Origin: Methylobacterium sp. W2
GTDB taxonomy: Bacteria; Pseudomonadota; Alphaproteobacteria; Rhizobiales; Beijerinckiaceae
NCBI RefSeq assembly: GCF_020662345.1
Contig: NZ_VMOA01000008.1
Location: 1 to 64,000 of the forward strand
Direction of reading: 5' to 3'
DNA length: 64,000 nt
Positions 30,501 to 38,608 of this stretch are shown in pieces. The position numbers were made by a program, and so were the translations under genes. Below the pieces are notes generated by a model, which worked only from the letters and a program-made list of their open reading frames with translations, did not search any database and was not told the origin of the DNA. The stretch's first letter is position 1. Every line of letters starts with the position of its first letter.

Positions 30501-33500
30501 CGCACCCGCGAAGCCCGCGAGACCGTGGAGAGCCAGCTCGGCGCCCTCGAGGAGCGCTCGGTGAAGCGCTCCGCCGAGATCGGCGAGACCTTCACCCATC
30601 TGGTGAACCAGATTGACGGGCAGCTCGGCTCCCGCGCCACCGCCCTCAACGAGGCCCTGATCCTGCGCACCGGCGAGATGGCGCGGATCATGGTCGAAGG
30701 CAGCCGCGACCTCGTGCAGACCCTCGATGCCCGCGCCGACGGCATGGCGCAGGACATCGCCGCCCGCAGCCTGGCCCTGGGCGACACGCTGGGCAGCCGC
30801 TCCACCGAGATCGCCGCGCGCTTCGAGCAGCAGGCCGGCGACCTGTCCCGCCGGATCGACGAGGGCGTCGGCCGCTTCGACACCAGCGTGATCGGACGCC
30901 TTGATGCCATCGCGGCCGCACTGGAAGAGCGCAGCCGCCTGATCGACGAGACCTTCGGCTCACAGGCCTTCGAGGCGATCCGCCTCATCGAGAGCCGCAC
31001 CCGCGCCGTGGACGAGGATCTCGCCAACCGGACCCGCGAACTCGTCGAGATGATCGAGAGCCGGACGGGCCATGCCAACGAGGCCCTGGCCGGACAGGCG
31101 GAGGCGATCCGCTCCTCGTTCTCGCACCGTGCGGAGGCCCTGGCCGCGCTCATCGACGAGCGCACGGCCGCCATGGGCCAGGAGCTCGACGAGAAGGGGC
31201 GCGTCGTGTTCGGCGCCCTCGGCACCCGCATCACCGAGCTGGCGCAGCTGTTCGATCGCGGCGGTTCCTCCCTGGCTGAGCTTCTCGAACAGCGCGGCGA
31301 CACCATCATCGCCCGCCTGCGCGATGTCGTCACCGACGCCGACCGTCTGCTCAGCGAGGGCGAGGGCCGCCTCGGCTCCACCCTGCAGACGCGGACCACC
31401 AATATCGGCAGCCTCCTCGACGAGGGCGTGCGCACCGTCCACCAGCTCCTCGACAACCGGACCAACGAGATCCGGACCATGCTGGACGATCACTCGCAGG
31501 TTCTCACCAGCAGCCTCGACGACCGGTTGGCCCCCCTGCACGATTCGCTCGGCCAGCACGGCCGGACCTTCGTCGACACGATCGAGGCCAGCCTCGGCGG
31601 CGCGGCCGGTGCGGTGGAAGCCCGCACCCGCGACCTCGTCGCGCTGTTCGACCAGCGCATCGGAGCCCTGGACGAACTCGTGGACGGTCGCGGCGCCAGG
31701 ATCGCGGAATCGGTGGAAGCCCGCACTCACGGGCTGCGGACCTTGTTCGACGACGTCCTCACCGCCCTCGACGGCCTGGTGGACAGCCGCGCCGAAGCCC
31801 TCACCGACCGGGTCGATGCCCGCACCCATGCCTTGAGCGCCCTGTTCGACGAGCGCCTGCGGGCGATCGACCATCTCATCGAGAACCGCGCGGCCGAACT
31901 CGTCCACACCCTCGACACCAAGGGCACCGCCCTGACCCAAACCGTCGACGACCGCACCCAGGCGATGGGCGCGCTGTTCGACGACCGCATGCAGGCCCTC
32001 GATACCCTTGTGGCGGACCGTTCGGCCGACTTCGTCCGGACCCTCGACACCAAGGGCTCCGTCCTGACCCACTCGGTCGATGCGGGCACGGCCATGATGA
32101 GCACGCTGTTCGACGAGCGCCTGCGCGCCCTCGATCAGCTGGTGGAGAGCCGCACGGCGGACCTCATTCACACGGTGGACGAGCGCGGCGGCAACCTCAC
32201 CCGGAACCTCGACGACCGCACCGGTTCGCTCCGCGCGCTCTTCGACGAGCGCTTCCATGAGCTCGCCGCCCTGGTCGAGACCCGGACGGCCGAGTTCGCC
32301 CATACCGTGGACGACCGTGGCGGCAGCCTGACCCGGTCCCTCGACGACCGGACCGGTTCGCTCCGCGCACTCTTCGACGAGCGCCTGCATGAGCTCAACG
32401 CCCTCGTCGAGACCCGGACGGCGGACTTTGCCCGGACCATGGAGATGCAGGGCAGCGCCCTGTACCGGTCCGTCGACGAGCGCACGGAATCCATGGGTGC
32501 GCTGTTCGATGAGCGCCTGCGCGCCCTCGACCACCTCGTGGACAACCGCGCGGCCGAGTTCGCTCGCACCATCGACGGCCACGGCACGTCGCTGACCCAG
32601 GCCGTCGAGGCCGGCGCCCAGTCCATCGGGACCGTCTTCGACGAACGCCTGCGCGCCCTCGATCTTCTCGTGGACAATCGATCGGCCGACCTCACCCAGA
32701 CCATCGACAACCGTGGCGCGTCGCTGGGCCAGGCCGTCGAGGCCAGTGCCCAGTCGATCGGCAGCGTGTTCGACGAGCGCCTGCGCGCCCTCGCCGACCT
32801 CGTCGACAACCGGACGGCCCAGGTCACGCATGCCATCGACGGCCGCGGCACGTCGCTGAGCCAGGCCGTCGAGGCGATCGGCAGCGTGTTCGACGAGCGC
32901 CTGCGTGCCCTCGCCGACCTCGTCGACAACCGGACGACGGAGTTTACCCGCACCGTCGACGACCAGGGCCTGTCGCTGACCCAGTCGGTGGATACCCGCA
33001 CGCAGGCCATCGCGGCCCTGTTCGACGAGTGCCTGCAGGCCCTTGAGCGGCTGGTGGACAGCCGTGCCACGGCGTTCGCCCAGACCATCGACAACCAGGG
33101 CGCCGCCCTGACCCAGGCGGTGGATGCCCGAAGCGAAGCCTTCACGAACCGGATCGACAGCCGGATGAAGGTCTTCGCCGCCCTCGTGGCGTCGCGCGGC
33201 GATGCCCTCGCCAACGCCTTCGACGACCGCCAGGACGCCTATGCCGCCCTGGTGGACGAGCACAGCGCCACGATGCTCGCCGCCTTCGACGAGCGCGTGG
33301 ACCGTCACGCCGCCCTCGCCCAGGCCCATGCCGACGCCCTCGCCACGGCTCTGGACCAGCGCAACGAGGCGGTGGCCGCCCTCATCGACGGCCGCAACCA
33401 GGACATGATCGCCGGCTTCGACCGCCGCTCGACGGCCCTGGCCTCGCTGATCGAGGCTCGCGGGCAATCGCTGGCGCGCCGCCTCGCCGAGAGCGCGGAG

Positions 33501-35567
33501 ACCATTACCCGCGCCATCGAGGAGCGCGGAGGCTCGATCGTGGAGACGATCGACGGTCGCGGAAACCATGTGGTCGAGGCGATGGCGAGCCATTCCGAGC
33601 GCCTTCGCGAGATCGTCGAAGGCCCGGCCTCCCGCCTCGTCGCCTCCCTGGGCGAGCGCAACCAGGAGATCGCCCGCATCCTCGACGAGAGCGGTACGCC
33701 CCTCGCCGAGACCCTGCGCGAGCGGGTCCGCGACCTCGCCGAACAGTCCGACGCGTCCAGGAACGCGCTGCTCGCCGCCATCGACGGCGGCGCCTCCCGC
33801 GCCCTGGCGAGCCTCGACGAGGCGAACGACCGACTTCGCAGCGAGCTCGGCGGCGTTCTGAACCGCGTCGAGGGCGCGAACTCGGCCCTGCGCGAGCTCA
33901 TCACCGATGCCGGCGAGAATCTCGGCGCCATCGAGCAGGGCCTCTCGGGCCGGGTCGAGCAGGTGCAGGCGACGCTCTCCGCCATCGGCACAGAGACCGA
34001 GCGGGCCAGCCGGAGCGTGGCGGAACAGGTCGATCAGTTGAAGGCGGTCGCCGAGGGCGCCCTGCGCGACGCGGCCCACCTCGCCGCCTCGCTCGATGCC
34101 CGCGGCACCTCGCTCACCGAGATCTCCCGTGCCCATTCCGGCACGCTCACCAGCGCGGCGGGCTCGCTCGAGACCGTCGAGACGCGCCTGATCGATCTCC
34201 TCTCCAGCCGCGACAAGGCGGTGGAGGACGTGCTGACGCGCATCGAGGCGCGGTCCGGCGCCCTGGAGGAGCAGACCACGCGCTTCGACACGCTCATGGC
34301 CGAGACCCTTCGCTCCGCCGAGGAGCGGGCGCGCGGCATCGCCGGCAGCCTGTCCGAGGCGGCGCAGAGTGCGGGGGCCAGCGTGACCGGAGCCTTCGAG
34401 GGCCTGCGCAAGGATGCCGGCAGCGAAGGCGAGCGGACCGCCACCGCCGTCCGTGCGGCGATCTCCAGCGCGTCCGAGCAGATGATGACGGTGTTCGAGG
34501 GCGCCGCCGGCCGCTTCGGCGACTCGGTGGCGGGGATGCGCGAGATGGCGGCCGAGATCCGCCGCGAACTCGAAGCGACGCGGGCGGACCTGCAGCGCGG
34601 CGTTCTGGAAATTCCCCGCGAGACCCAGGATGCCACCAGCGAGATGCGTCGGGTCGTGTCCGACCAGATCAAGGCTCTGAACGAACTGTCCTCCCTCGTC
34701 TCACGCTCGCGCCGCAGCGTCGACGTGACCGAGGCGGCCGCCCCCGCCCCGCGCAAGGCGGAGGTCCAGCCCGCAAAGCAGCAGGACGTGCCGGTCTCGG
34801 AGCCGGCTCCGGCCAAGTCGAAGCAGAATGCGGCCAATCCGGTCGCGACGCCGGCGGCGACCAAGCCCGCCGAGCCGAAGGCCCGCGAGGACAAGGGGGC
34901 CGATCCGCGCCCGACCCAGCAGATGACCATCGTCTCCGCTCCGGCCGCAGCGGGCCGGGCCGGCAACCAGCCCGCCCTGCGTCCCGGTGAGACCGCGCGC
35001 GGCGCTGTCCCAGCTGGACGCGACGGACGCGACAATCGCGGCTGGCTCTCGGATCTGCTGACCCGCGCCTCCCTCGACGACGACACGGACGGCTCCGATC
35101 CGGCGAACGCCTCCCCTGCGACCGCCGGTCAGCCCAAACCCGCGAAATCCGGAGCCGCGAAAGGGGAGTCGGCCAAGGGAGCGGCCGGTGCCGAGCCGAA
35201 CCAAGCCGCCGTCGAGCGGAGCCGCACCGCCCTGGAGACGATCTCCACCGACATCGCCAAGATGATCGAGCATCAGACGGCGGTGGAATTGTGGGAGCGC
35301 TACCGTCGCGGTGAGCCGAACCTGTTCGACCGCCGCCTCTACACGGCCCAGGGTCGCCAGACCTTCGAGGAGATCCGCCGGCGCTACGCTGCCGATGCCG
35401 AGTTCCGCCGGACGGTGGACCGCTATGTCGGCGAATTCGAGCGGCTGCTCGGCGAGGTCTCGAAGAATGACCGCGACTCGCGCCGCGCCGATGCCTATCT
35501 CACCTCCGAGACGGGCAAGGTCTACACGATGCTCGCCCATGCAAGCGGCCGCTTCGAAGGGGCCTGA
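27519..35567 (+). CDS. Giant coiled-coil membrane protein, GPR/RgsE-like polar growth ring protein
   Basis: 2682 residues. The start is the ATG at 27519 (MATEKKLKDPAEAALSAIEQ), with GAGG six bases upstream. A Pro-rich cytoplasmic N-terminus (1-110), two membrane spans (about 117-136 and 155-177), then an enormous helical region (180-2400) of 11-residue-based repeats, a Pro/Ala/Lys-rich linker (about 2407-2564) and a conserved C-terminal domain (2568-2682, with VELWERYRRGEP). This layout matches the Agrobacterium GPR / Sinorhizobium RgsE protein, which forms a ring at the growing pole; the identification is by architecture. Only one Cys (1838) is present. Antisense frames over 1000 codons long are shadows of its biased codons. 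Confidence 0.8.
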   Translation: MATEKKLKDPAEAALSAIEQALNLDFPSTQAAEPRVEPRLPDVGDNDPLSDPSGRLAPPRLDLDQPLASDLPPPDRNRPRREGGLLPPDRSMVANDDRQNIGILQQTLRVRPSGTPYIVAAIVSAVWFAALLALAWNQSGGELKGFIAGMTALQAAVGATAIVGPIVLFAIMAMLAVRAQEMRLVARAVGEVAIRLAEPENFSTDAVLTMSQTVRREVAAVGDGVERALARAGELETLVRGEIATLERAYSDNEIRIRSLVDELVAQRESIVANAERVRGAITGSHQNLTQELDGAAERIVAAVTGAGDRVTGALDARGEAITSALGNRGDAITAALGEAGDRVVGLVTDRGDDLVQRLASTSEGVRSSLTEVGNTLTQSLESRAADVTLAFERTGGMLTATLADNAGQVARTLAQTGMEVIESLNRQGSEVRQTFEESARGLENTFLARGTELTTNFSHTGGEITARFAETGTALREHFAATGATLTDDIAARGAALRAEIEAAGSGVSEAIEIRTREAQAGLAQASEGIVETFAARTGALRDDLVRSIETAGSGIDERAGHLAERIDTVATRLHETLTVQGGSLESNLASAGERMGDLVTQRAEEAARAMDAALAALGTHFETRAMGTVENLRGTVAGLNGEIDARSAEAATALRNSAEDTASVVNTSIRRLNKAGEQVGGLVTQRVEDATLTLTGAFGVLGSTFDSQSGSAIESLRAVLDTLGNEIGSRTSEAADIFRRSAEETTVALGASTAEAAQALRRSSASATGELEARTVEAVQIFEQRLSATSAELAARTAEAAQLLQQAASGLSGEVGGRAQDAMEALRRTLTEIDETLLHRATEATGSIARAAENVGGELAARIKDVEASFGTHSRGLTDLIATHAEEAHGQLTNTGREIVLAVTAQSTRVSDALSRSGASFADTTESRAKAIDTVLNDRLAALQETIARGDILADRIARDTSALSETVTGQLQEMDRVITVQGKAVADTIAERTREARETVESQLGALEERSVKRSAEIGETFTHLVNQIDGQLGSRATALNEALILRTGEMARIMVEGSRDLVQTLDARADGMAQDIAARSLALGDTLGSRSTEIAARFEQQAGDLSRRIDEGVGRFDTSVIGRLDAIAAALEERSRLIDETFGSQAFEAIRLIESRTRAVDEDLANRTRELVEMIESRTGHANEALAGQAEAIRSSFSHRAEALAALIDERTAAMGQELDEKGRVVFGALGTRITELAQLFDRGGSSLAELLEQRGDTIIARLRDVVTDADRLLSEGEGRLGSTLQTRTTNIGSLLDEGVRTVHQLLDNRTNEIRTMLDDHSQVLTSSLDDRLAPLHDSLGQHGRTFVDTIEASLGGAAGAVEARTRDLVALFDQRIGALDELVDGRGARIAESVEARTHGLRTLFDDVLTALDGLVDSRAEALTDRVDARTHALSALFDERLRAIDHLIENRAAELVHTLDTKGTALTQTVDDRTQAMGALFDDRMQALDTLVADRSADFVRTLDTKGSVLTHSVDAGTAMMSTLFDERLRALDQLVESRTADLIHTVDERGGNLTRNLDDRTGSLRALFDERFHELAALVETRTAEFAHTVDDRGGSLTRSLDDRTGSLRALFDERLHELNALVETRTADFARTMEMQGSALYRSVDERTESMGALFDERLRALDHLVDNRAAEFARTIDGHGTSLTQAVEAGAQSIGTVFDERLRALDLLVDNRSADLTQTIDNRGASLGQAVEASAQSIGSVFDERLRALADLVDNRTAQVTHAIDGRGTSLSQAVEAIGSVFDERLRALADLVDNRTTEFTRTVDDQGLSLTQSVDTRTQAIAALFDECLQALERLVDSRATAFAQTIDNQGAALTQAVDARSEAFTNRIDSRMKVFAALVASRGDALANAFDDRQDAYAALVDEHSATMLAAFDERVDRHAALAQAHADALATALDQRNEAVAALIDGRNQDMIAGFDRRSTALASLIEARGQSLARRLAESAETITRAIEERGGSIVETIDGRGNHVVEAMASHSERLREIVEGPASRLVASLGERNQEIARILDESGTPLAETLRERVRDLAEQSDASRNALLAAIDGGASRALASLDEANDRLRSELGGVLNRVEGANSALRELITDAGENLGAIEQGLSGRVEQVQATLSAIGTETERASRSVAEQVDQLKAVAEGALRDAAHLAASLDARGTSLTEISRAHSGTLTSAAGSLETVETRLIDLLSSRDKAVEDVLTRIEARSGALEEQTTRFDTLMAETLRSAEERARGIAGSLSEAAQSAGASVTGAFEGLRKDAGSEGERTATAVRAAISSASEQMMTVFEGAAGRFGDSVAGMREMAAEIRRELEATRADLQRGVLEIPRETQDATSEMRRVVSDQIKALNELSSLVSRSRRSVDVTEAAAPAPRKAEVQPAKQQDVPVSEPAPAKSKQNAANPVATPAATKPAEPKAREDKGADPRPTQQMTIVSAPAAAGRAGNQPALRPGETARGAVPAGRDGRDNRGWLSDLLTRASLDDDTDGSDPANASPATAGQPKPAKSGAAKGESAKGAAGAEPNQAAVERSRTALETISTDIAKMIEHQTAVELWERYRRGEPNLFDRRLYTAQGRQTFEEIRRRYAADAEFRRTVDRYVGEFERLLGEVSKNDRDSRRADAYLTSETGKVYTMLAHASGRFEGA
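31647..33152 (+). repeat. Tandem 33- and 44-residue (11-mer-based) coding repeats
   Basis: Inside the giant gene, units starting LFD(E/D)RL begin at 31647 and 31746 (33 residues each), then at 31845, 31977, 32109, 32241, 32373, 32505, 32637 (132 bp, 44 residues), 32769 (120 bp, 40 residues), 32889 and 33021. 33 and 44 are multiples of 11, the apolipoprotein-type hendecad. Several units are almost identical in DNA (for example 32769-32818 and 32889-32938), which shows recent duplication or conversion. Confidence 0.9.
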
Positions 35568-35625
35568 CATCCATCCTCGACGGGGCGGCATCGCCGCTCC
35601 GTCGCCGGGCCGTAGCCGAGTCGGA

Positions 35626-36066
35626 TCAGATCAGGCCGAGGACGGACAGCTCGCGGCGCAGCGATTCCGGCATGTCGGCGAGGTCGTCGGAACGGCCCAT
35701 GGCGAGATCGGCCGGTGCCGACCGCGCCGTGAGGTAGCGCCAGCCCTGGAAGGGCCGGCAGGGGCGCGGATTGACCGGGACTACGACGGGATCGAGGACG
35801 AGGCGGCAGCGGCCGATCCCGTCGGTATCCGTGAACGGCGCGATCGCCGTGATCGCCTGGCGGCAGCACAGCGTTCCCTTGATGACCCAGTAGATCGAGC
35901 CCTGCCCGGCAATGGCCGAGGCGCGCTTCGGCACCATTCGGGTGACATGGGTCGTGGACGGATCGCGCCCGGCCTGCACCGCTTCGTCCCGGTTTCGGGC
36001 GATGCGCTGTTCGAGGTCCTCGATCGTCGCGGGTCCGACGCAGAGCTTCAGGAGATGAAGGGCCAT
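35626..36066 (-). CDS. DUF1489 protein
   Basis: 146 residues. The start is the ATG at 36066, with GAGGG five bases upstream; four further codons are open. Family motifs: ALHLLKLCVGPATIEDLEQR at the N-terminus, HVTRMVPKRA, GQGSIYWVIKGTLCCRQ, RCRLVLDP and RPFQGWRYL. Function unknown; the family is common in Hyphomicrobiales. Convergent to the GPR-like gene and downstream of the CheZ-like gene by 52 nt. Confidence 0.9.
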   Translation of the reverse strand: MALHLLKLCVGPATIEDLEQRIARNRDEAVQAGRDPSTTHVTRMVPKRASAIAGQGSIYWVIKGTLCCRQAITAIAPFTDTDGIGRCRLVLDPVVVPVNPRPCRPFQGWRYLTARSAPADLAMGRSDDLADMPESLRRELSVLGLI

Positions 36067-36118
36067 GACGGCCCTCATATCAGCGCCGCCGAGAATGCGC
36101 GCGGGGCTTTCGCGTCAC

Positions 36119-37177
36119 TCAGGAAAACAGCGCGAGTTTCTCTTTCTCGCTCAGACCGTCGATATCGGCGAAGGCCGCGGCGATGTCGGTCTTCTCCGCC
36201 ACAGGCGCCGGCTTCGCCTCGTCGGATTCGACCTCGTTGAGATCGGTCTCGTCGAGATCGGTCGTGTCGGCTTCCTCGGGGGCGGAAATCTCGAGAACGG
36301 AATTTTCGGGATCAGAATCTTGAGGATCCGCCTCGATGAACGCGTCCTCGTCGACAGGCTGGGCCATCGCCTCGAGCGAGGGGGGCTCCGCAGATTGCGG
36401 CTCGTCCTCCACGGTTTCCACAGGGGCGATGGGCGGCATCGCCGGCTGGGCCTCCACTTCGGACGCCACCTGGGCCTCCGACCGCACCGAATCCATGCCG
36501 ATGAAGCGGTCCACGTCGCTCTGGTCGAGATCCTGGGCGACGTTCGACGCGGTGGAGCCCGGTGCCGGCGGGATCGCCTCGACCTCGCCGCCCCAGATCG
36601 CGATCATCGCCGCGAGGCGCTCTTCCAGATAACGCAGGGTGTGGATGATGCGCGCGGTCCGCTGCGCCGTCAGATCTTGGAACGAGCAGGCCGTGTATAT
36701 TTCCGTGGCCCGGCGGTCGAGCACGTCGCAGATCTCGGCATCGGCGCCGGATTCGCGCATGGTCCAGGCGGTCTCCTGGACCTCCTCGGCCGCGCCGAGG
36801 ATATCGGAGGTGGCGCGCTCGGTGGCCCGGACGATGGCGTCGAGGGCGACGGAGGCGATGCCCAACCGGCTGTGGTCCTGATCCACGGTGCTGATCGCCG
36901 CGATCTCGGCCTTGGTGCGGGCGATGGCATGGGCCATGTCCATCAGGTCGCCGCGCATGCGCCCGACCCGTTCGCTCTCCCGGTCGGAGGGGCGGTCTGC
37001 CGTCACCGCGCTTTCCAGGCGCGCGATAGCGCTCAGAAGCATGTCGGTGTCGGCGCTGCGGTTGCGCCTCGTGTATTCGGCGAGGAACCAGCGGCCGCGT
37101 TCGCTCTCGCTCATCGCCGCTTCGATCCGGTCGTATTCCGACTCGTCGACCGATGTGAGCGAACGCATGACAGACAT
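36119..37177 (-). CDS. CheZ-like protein phosphatase
   Basis: 352 residues from the ATG at 37177, with AAGGA further upstream; the frame is open for 41 more codons without a ribosome site. A long helical domain (about 10-200) contains FQDLTAQRTARIIHTLRYLE, where Asp168 and Gln172 match the CheZ catalytic pair, which activates water for phospho-Asp hydrolysis. The C-terminal half is very acidic (Glu/Asp/Pro-rich) and probably disordered. No che operon is near, so its target response regulator may be DivK- or CheY-like; this is inferred. Confidence 0.75.
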   Translation of the reverse strand: MSVMRSLTSVDESEYDRIEAAMSESERGRWFLAEYTRRNRSADTDMLLSAIARLESAVTADRPSDRESERVGRMRGDLMDMAHAIARTKAEIAAISTVDQDHSRLGIASVALDAIVRATERATSDILGAAEEVQETAWTMRESGADAEICDVLDRRATEIYTACSFQDLTAQRTARIIHTLRYLEERLAAMIAIWGGEVEAIPPAPGSTASNVAQDLDQSDVDRFIGMDSVRSEAQVASEVEAQPAMPPIAPVETVEDEPQSAEPPSLEAMAQPVDEDAFIEADPQDSDPENSVLEISAPEEADTTDLDETDLNEVESDEAKPAPVAEKTDIAAAFADIDGLSEKEKLALFS

Positions 37178-37256
37178 GGAACTCGTGTCCTTGATGGTGC
37201 CTCGCGCCGTTGCGCGAAGTCGCGGGGACCAGCTCGCATAGATTGACACGATGCGT

Positions 37257-37271
37257 TTAACGCCCCCTTTA
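37257..37271. promoter_or_regulatory. CtrA-like box, one mismatch
   Basis: TTAA, seven bases, TTTA at 37257-37271 between divergent starts of the CheZ-like gene (37177) and the MFS gene (37348). Seven of eight consensus bases match. It lies 80 bp from one start and 77 bp from the other. Confidence 0.3.
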
Positions 37272-37347
37272 CGGGTCGAATCGTCGTCAGCGGCCGGCAA
37301 CGCTTCGCCTCCCGGCCGCTCCGCCCCTCGCTCGCGCGGTCCATCCG

Positions 37348-38541
37348 GTGTCCCAAACCTCTCCGACGGAGCCGAACGCGACGCGTCTGTCGCTGCTCTA
37401 TGCCGTCGTCTTCGTCGAGATCGGCATCGCCATGCCGTTCATGCCGGTCTGGCTGAAGGCCCTCGGCCTCGATGCGCGGATCATCGGCGCCCTCCTGGCG
37501 CTGCCCATCGCCATGAAGATCATCGCCACGGCGCCCCTGGTCGGTCTTATCGACAGGGGCGTGGCCGCGCGCCGCCTCCTCCTCGTCGGCAGCCTCGTGG
37601 TGGCGGCGACCTACGCGCTGATGCCGGCCGGCGCCGCCATCGCCTGGCCGATCCTCGCCGTCCTCGTCGCCGTGAACGCTGCGGCCGGTGCGCCGCTGGT
37701 GCCGACCATCGACTACCTCACCCTCGCGGCCGTCCGGCACAGCAAGCGGCTCGATTACGCCCGCATCCGCATGGCCGGGTCGATCGGTTTTCTCATCGCC
37801 AGCCTGCTCGGAGGCGCGGCTCTTGGCGCCATGGGCGAGCGCCTCGCCGTGCCGGTGCTGCTCACGGGCCTCGCCCTCGTCGCCGCCGCCACCATCTTCG
37901 CGAGCCCGGTGGAAGCGCACGCGCCGCAACCACGCATCGCGCCCGGCGAACGCCCGAAGCTGCCCCGGGTGCTCTGGCTCTGCATCGGTGCGCAGGCGAC
38001 GATCCAGGCGAGCCATGCGGCGACCTACGCCTTCGGCAGCATCCACTGGCAGGCCAGCGGCATCTCGGCCACATGGATCGGCGTCCTCTGGGCGACGGGC
38101 GTCGCCGCCGAGATCGTGTTCTTCGCCACCGTCGGGCGCTGGCCGGCGGGCTGGCGCACACCGTTCCGCCTCATCGGGCTCGGGGCCGTCGCGTCCCTGA
38201 TCCGCGTCGTCGGCCTCTCCCAGGTGGGAGGCGACCTCATCCCGGCCCTGCTCCTGCAGACCCTGCACGCGTTCAGCTTCGGCGCGACGCAGCTCGGAGC
38301 GATGACGGCGATCTCGGCCTTCGCGCCCGATGGCGCGCGGGGACGGGCCCAGGGCACGTCGAGCGCGGTCAATGCCTGCGCCTCGGCGAGCGCGACGATC
38401 CTCTGCGGTGTTGCCTACGAGGCCGGCGGAGGGAGCCTCGCCTTCGCGCTGATGGCGCCGCTGGCCCTGTCCGGCCTGTGCCTCGTGTCACTTTCCGCAC
38501 GCGCGGCGGCCGGTGCACCCTTCACACGACCGCGTTTGTAG
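37348..38541 (+). CDS. MFS transporter
   Basis: 397 residues from GTG. Twelve predicted spans in two six-span halves, with the A-loop-like segment GLIDRGVAARRLLL between spans 2 and 3 (a degenerate MFS motif A). The arrangement resembles the MFS_1-like/HcaT family, which includes phenylpropionate and nucleoside carriers. The substrate cannot be told. It lies 67 nt upstream of the Mla operon on the same strand and could be transcribed with it. Confidence 0.8.
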   Translation: MSQTSPTEPNATRLSLLYAVVFVEIGIAMPFMPVWLKALGLDARIIGALLALPIAMKIIATAPLVGLIDRGVAARRLLLVGSLVVAATYALMPAGAAIAWPILAVLVAVNAAAGAPLVPTIDYLTLAAVRHSKRLDYARIRMAGSIGFLIASLLGGAALGAMGERLAVPVLLTGLALVAAATIFASPVEAHAPQPRIAPGERPKLPRVLWLCIGAQATIQASHAATYAFGSIHWQASGISATWIGVLWATGVAAEIVFFATVGRWPAGWRTPFRLIGLGAVASLIRVVGLSQVGGDLIPALLLQTLHAFSFGATQLGAMTAISAFAPDGARGRAQGTSSAVNACASASATILCGVAYEAGGGSLAFALMAPLALSGLCLVSLSARAAAGAPFTRPRL

Positions 38542-38608
38542 GTCAGCACTCGGCCGCGGTTCGCGGACCTTGACCATTCCGTAACCTTGATCTGCTTTTT
38601 CTAAAAGC

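Noticed and set aside
31845..33152. 132-bp periodic DNA as a possible CRISPR array
   Set aside because: Units are contiguous, coding, in frame and without variable spacers.
27381..34136. Antisense open frames of 1058-1072 codons on the minus strand of the giant gene
   Set aside because: They mirror the repetitive, Leu/Arg/Asp-rich codon usage of the sense gene. The sense frame has membrane spans and a conserved end; the antisense frames have neither and no ribosome sites.
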